Origin: Clostridia bacterium
Lineage (GTDB): Bacteria; Bacillota; Clostridia; UBA1381
NCBI GenBank assembly: GCA_017380475.1
Contig: JAFODX010000091.1
Location: forward strand, 1-5,118
Reading direction: 5' to 3'
Length of the DNA: 5,118 nt
In this document: one piece after another, positions 4,803 through 5,118 of the stretch
Layout of the letters: every line of letters begins with the position of its first letter
Numbering within the stretch: position 1 is the stretch's first letter
The notes under the pieces: generated by a model
Told to the model about the DNA's origin: nothing
Seen by the model: the letters and a program-made list of their open reading frames with translations, nothing else
Databases searched by the model: none
Program-made: the position numbers and the translations under genes

Positions 4803-5118
4803 ATGAAAGAAAAGATTATTGAAAACGGAATTGAGTATGTAAGAGACGGTGATTACTACATTCCAAACCTGAAAGCACCCGAAGAAAAATACAACATCGG
4901 TAAGTACGGCAGGCTACACTCAATATTCATTAAAGAAAACAGACCTTGCCTATACTCAGCAAAAATGCTCAACGGGACTTGGCTTGCCTATCTTGAAGAG
5001 ATTGACACAACCGCAAAAGAAATGGTTGATAAGCTTGTTAAAGATATGGCAGGCAAACAAGGGATTACCGAAGAACTCAAAGCAACAGACCAAATGGCAT
5101 GGGTTGGTGCTATGAACA
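4803..5118 (+). CDS. tnpV: Transposon-encoded protein TnpV (partial, runs off right edge)
   Basis: The first 105 codons of a TnpV-family protein; the family is about 115-125 residues, so only the last few are missing. Recognisable family features are the N-terminal MKEKIIENGIEYV...DYYIPNL block (residues 1-23), IGKYGRLH (about 32-39), the KENRP turn (44-48) and the late conserved ITEELKATDQMAWVGAMN (about 88-105). The ATG at 4803 follows a strong GAAGGAGG nine bases upstream. TnpV was first named in the clostridial transposon Tn4451, where its sequence was noted as weakly resembling phage excisionases. The family is now common in Clostridia, often away from a complete transposon, and its function is not established. 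Its place directly downstream of a tRNA gene is typical of integrated DNA. Any associated recombinase would lie beyond the edge. Confidence 0.88.
   Translation, partial: MKEKIIENGIEYVRDGDYYIPNLKAPEEKYNIGKYGRLHSIFIKENRPCLYSAKMLNGTWLAYLEEIDTTAKEMVDKLVKDMAGKQGITEELKATDQMAWVGAMN

Noticed and set aside
1..5118. CRISPR array, rRNA, or an intact insertion sequence
   Set aside because: No regularly spaced repeats, rRNA sequence, complete transposase gene or terminal inverted repeats were seen.

Overview
The window looks like chromosome from a low-to-moderate GC, endospore-forming Clostridia bacterium. A gut Oscillospiraceae/Ruminococcaceae-type lineage is likely, but the genus cannot be fixed from the sequence. 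The reasons are a spoIIIA sporulation operon, strong AGGAGG-type ribosome binding sites, sigma-A-type promoters, and a tnpV gene of the clostridial Tn4451 type.

Left part (1-2457, minus strand): the head of the spoIIIA operon is read right to left as spoIIIAA, AB, AC, AD and AE. Genes overlap by 4 bases (GTGA or ATGA) at three of the four junctions, as expected for a tightly coupled operon. Its products build the SpoIIIA part of the mother-cell-to-forespore channel. spoIIIAE is intact for only about 65 codons (440 down to 243), ending just after its signal peptide and first amphipathic stretch. Beyond that the sequence is more GC-rich (124 of the first 240 bases are G or C) and encodes an unrelated, Pro/Gln-rich open frame that runs off the left edge. 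This is either a mobile element in spoIIIAE, possibly one that excises during sporulation, or a deletion or assembly junction.

Middle (2458-4140, plus strand): a short divergent intergenic region leads to mntP (manganese efflux pump) and metA. MetA has the Cys142/His235/Glu237 catalytic set and Glu111, which points to acetyl-CoA rather than succinyl-CoA as acyl donor. Each gene has a plausible promoter of its own and neither has room for a riboswitch leader.

Right part (4141-5118, plus strand): a 350-base gene-free stretch holds a perfect TTGACA-17-TATAAT promoter with an inverted repeat over its spacer. It then holds a roughly 150-base segment bounded by an exact 21-bp direct repeat of the 5' end of the following tRNA-Leu(UAG) gene. 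The tRNA has encoded CCA and is followed by a rho-independent terminator, a second terminator without an obvious upstream gene, and the first 105 codons of tnpV.

The ordinary genes (sporulation channel, Mn efflux, methionine synthesis, tRNA) are housekeeping. The interesting signals are the broken spoIIIAE at one end and the repeat-marked tRNA-Leu/tnpV region at the other. Both suggest mobile DNA at the two edges of a conserved chromosomal block.
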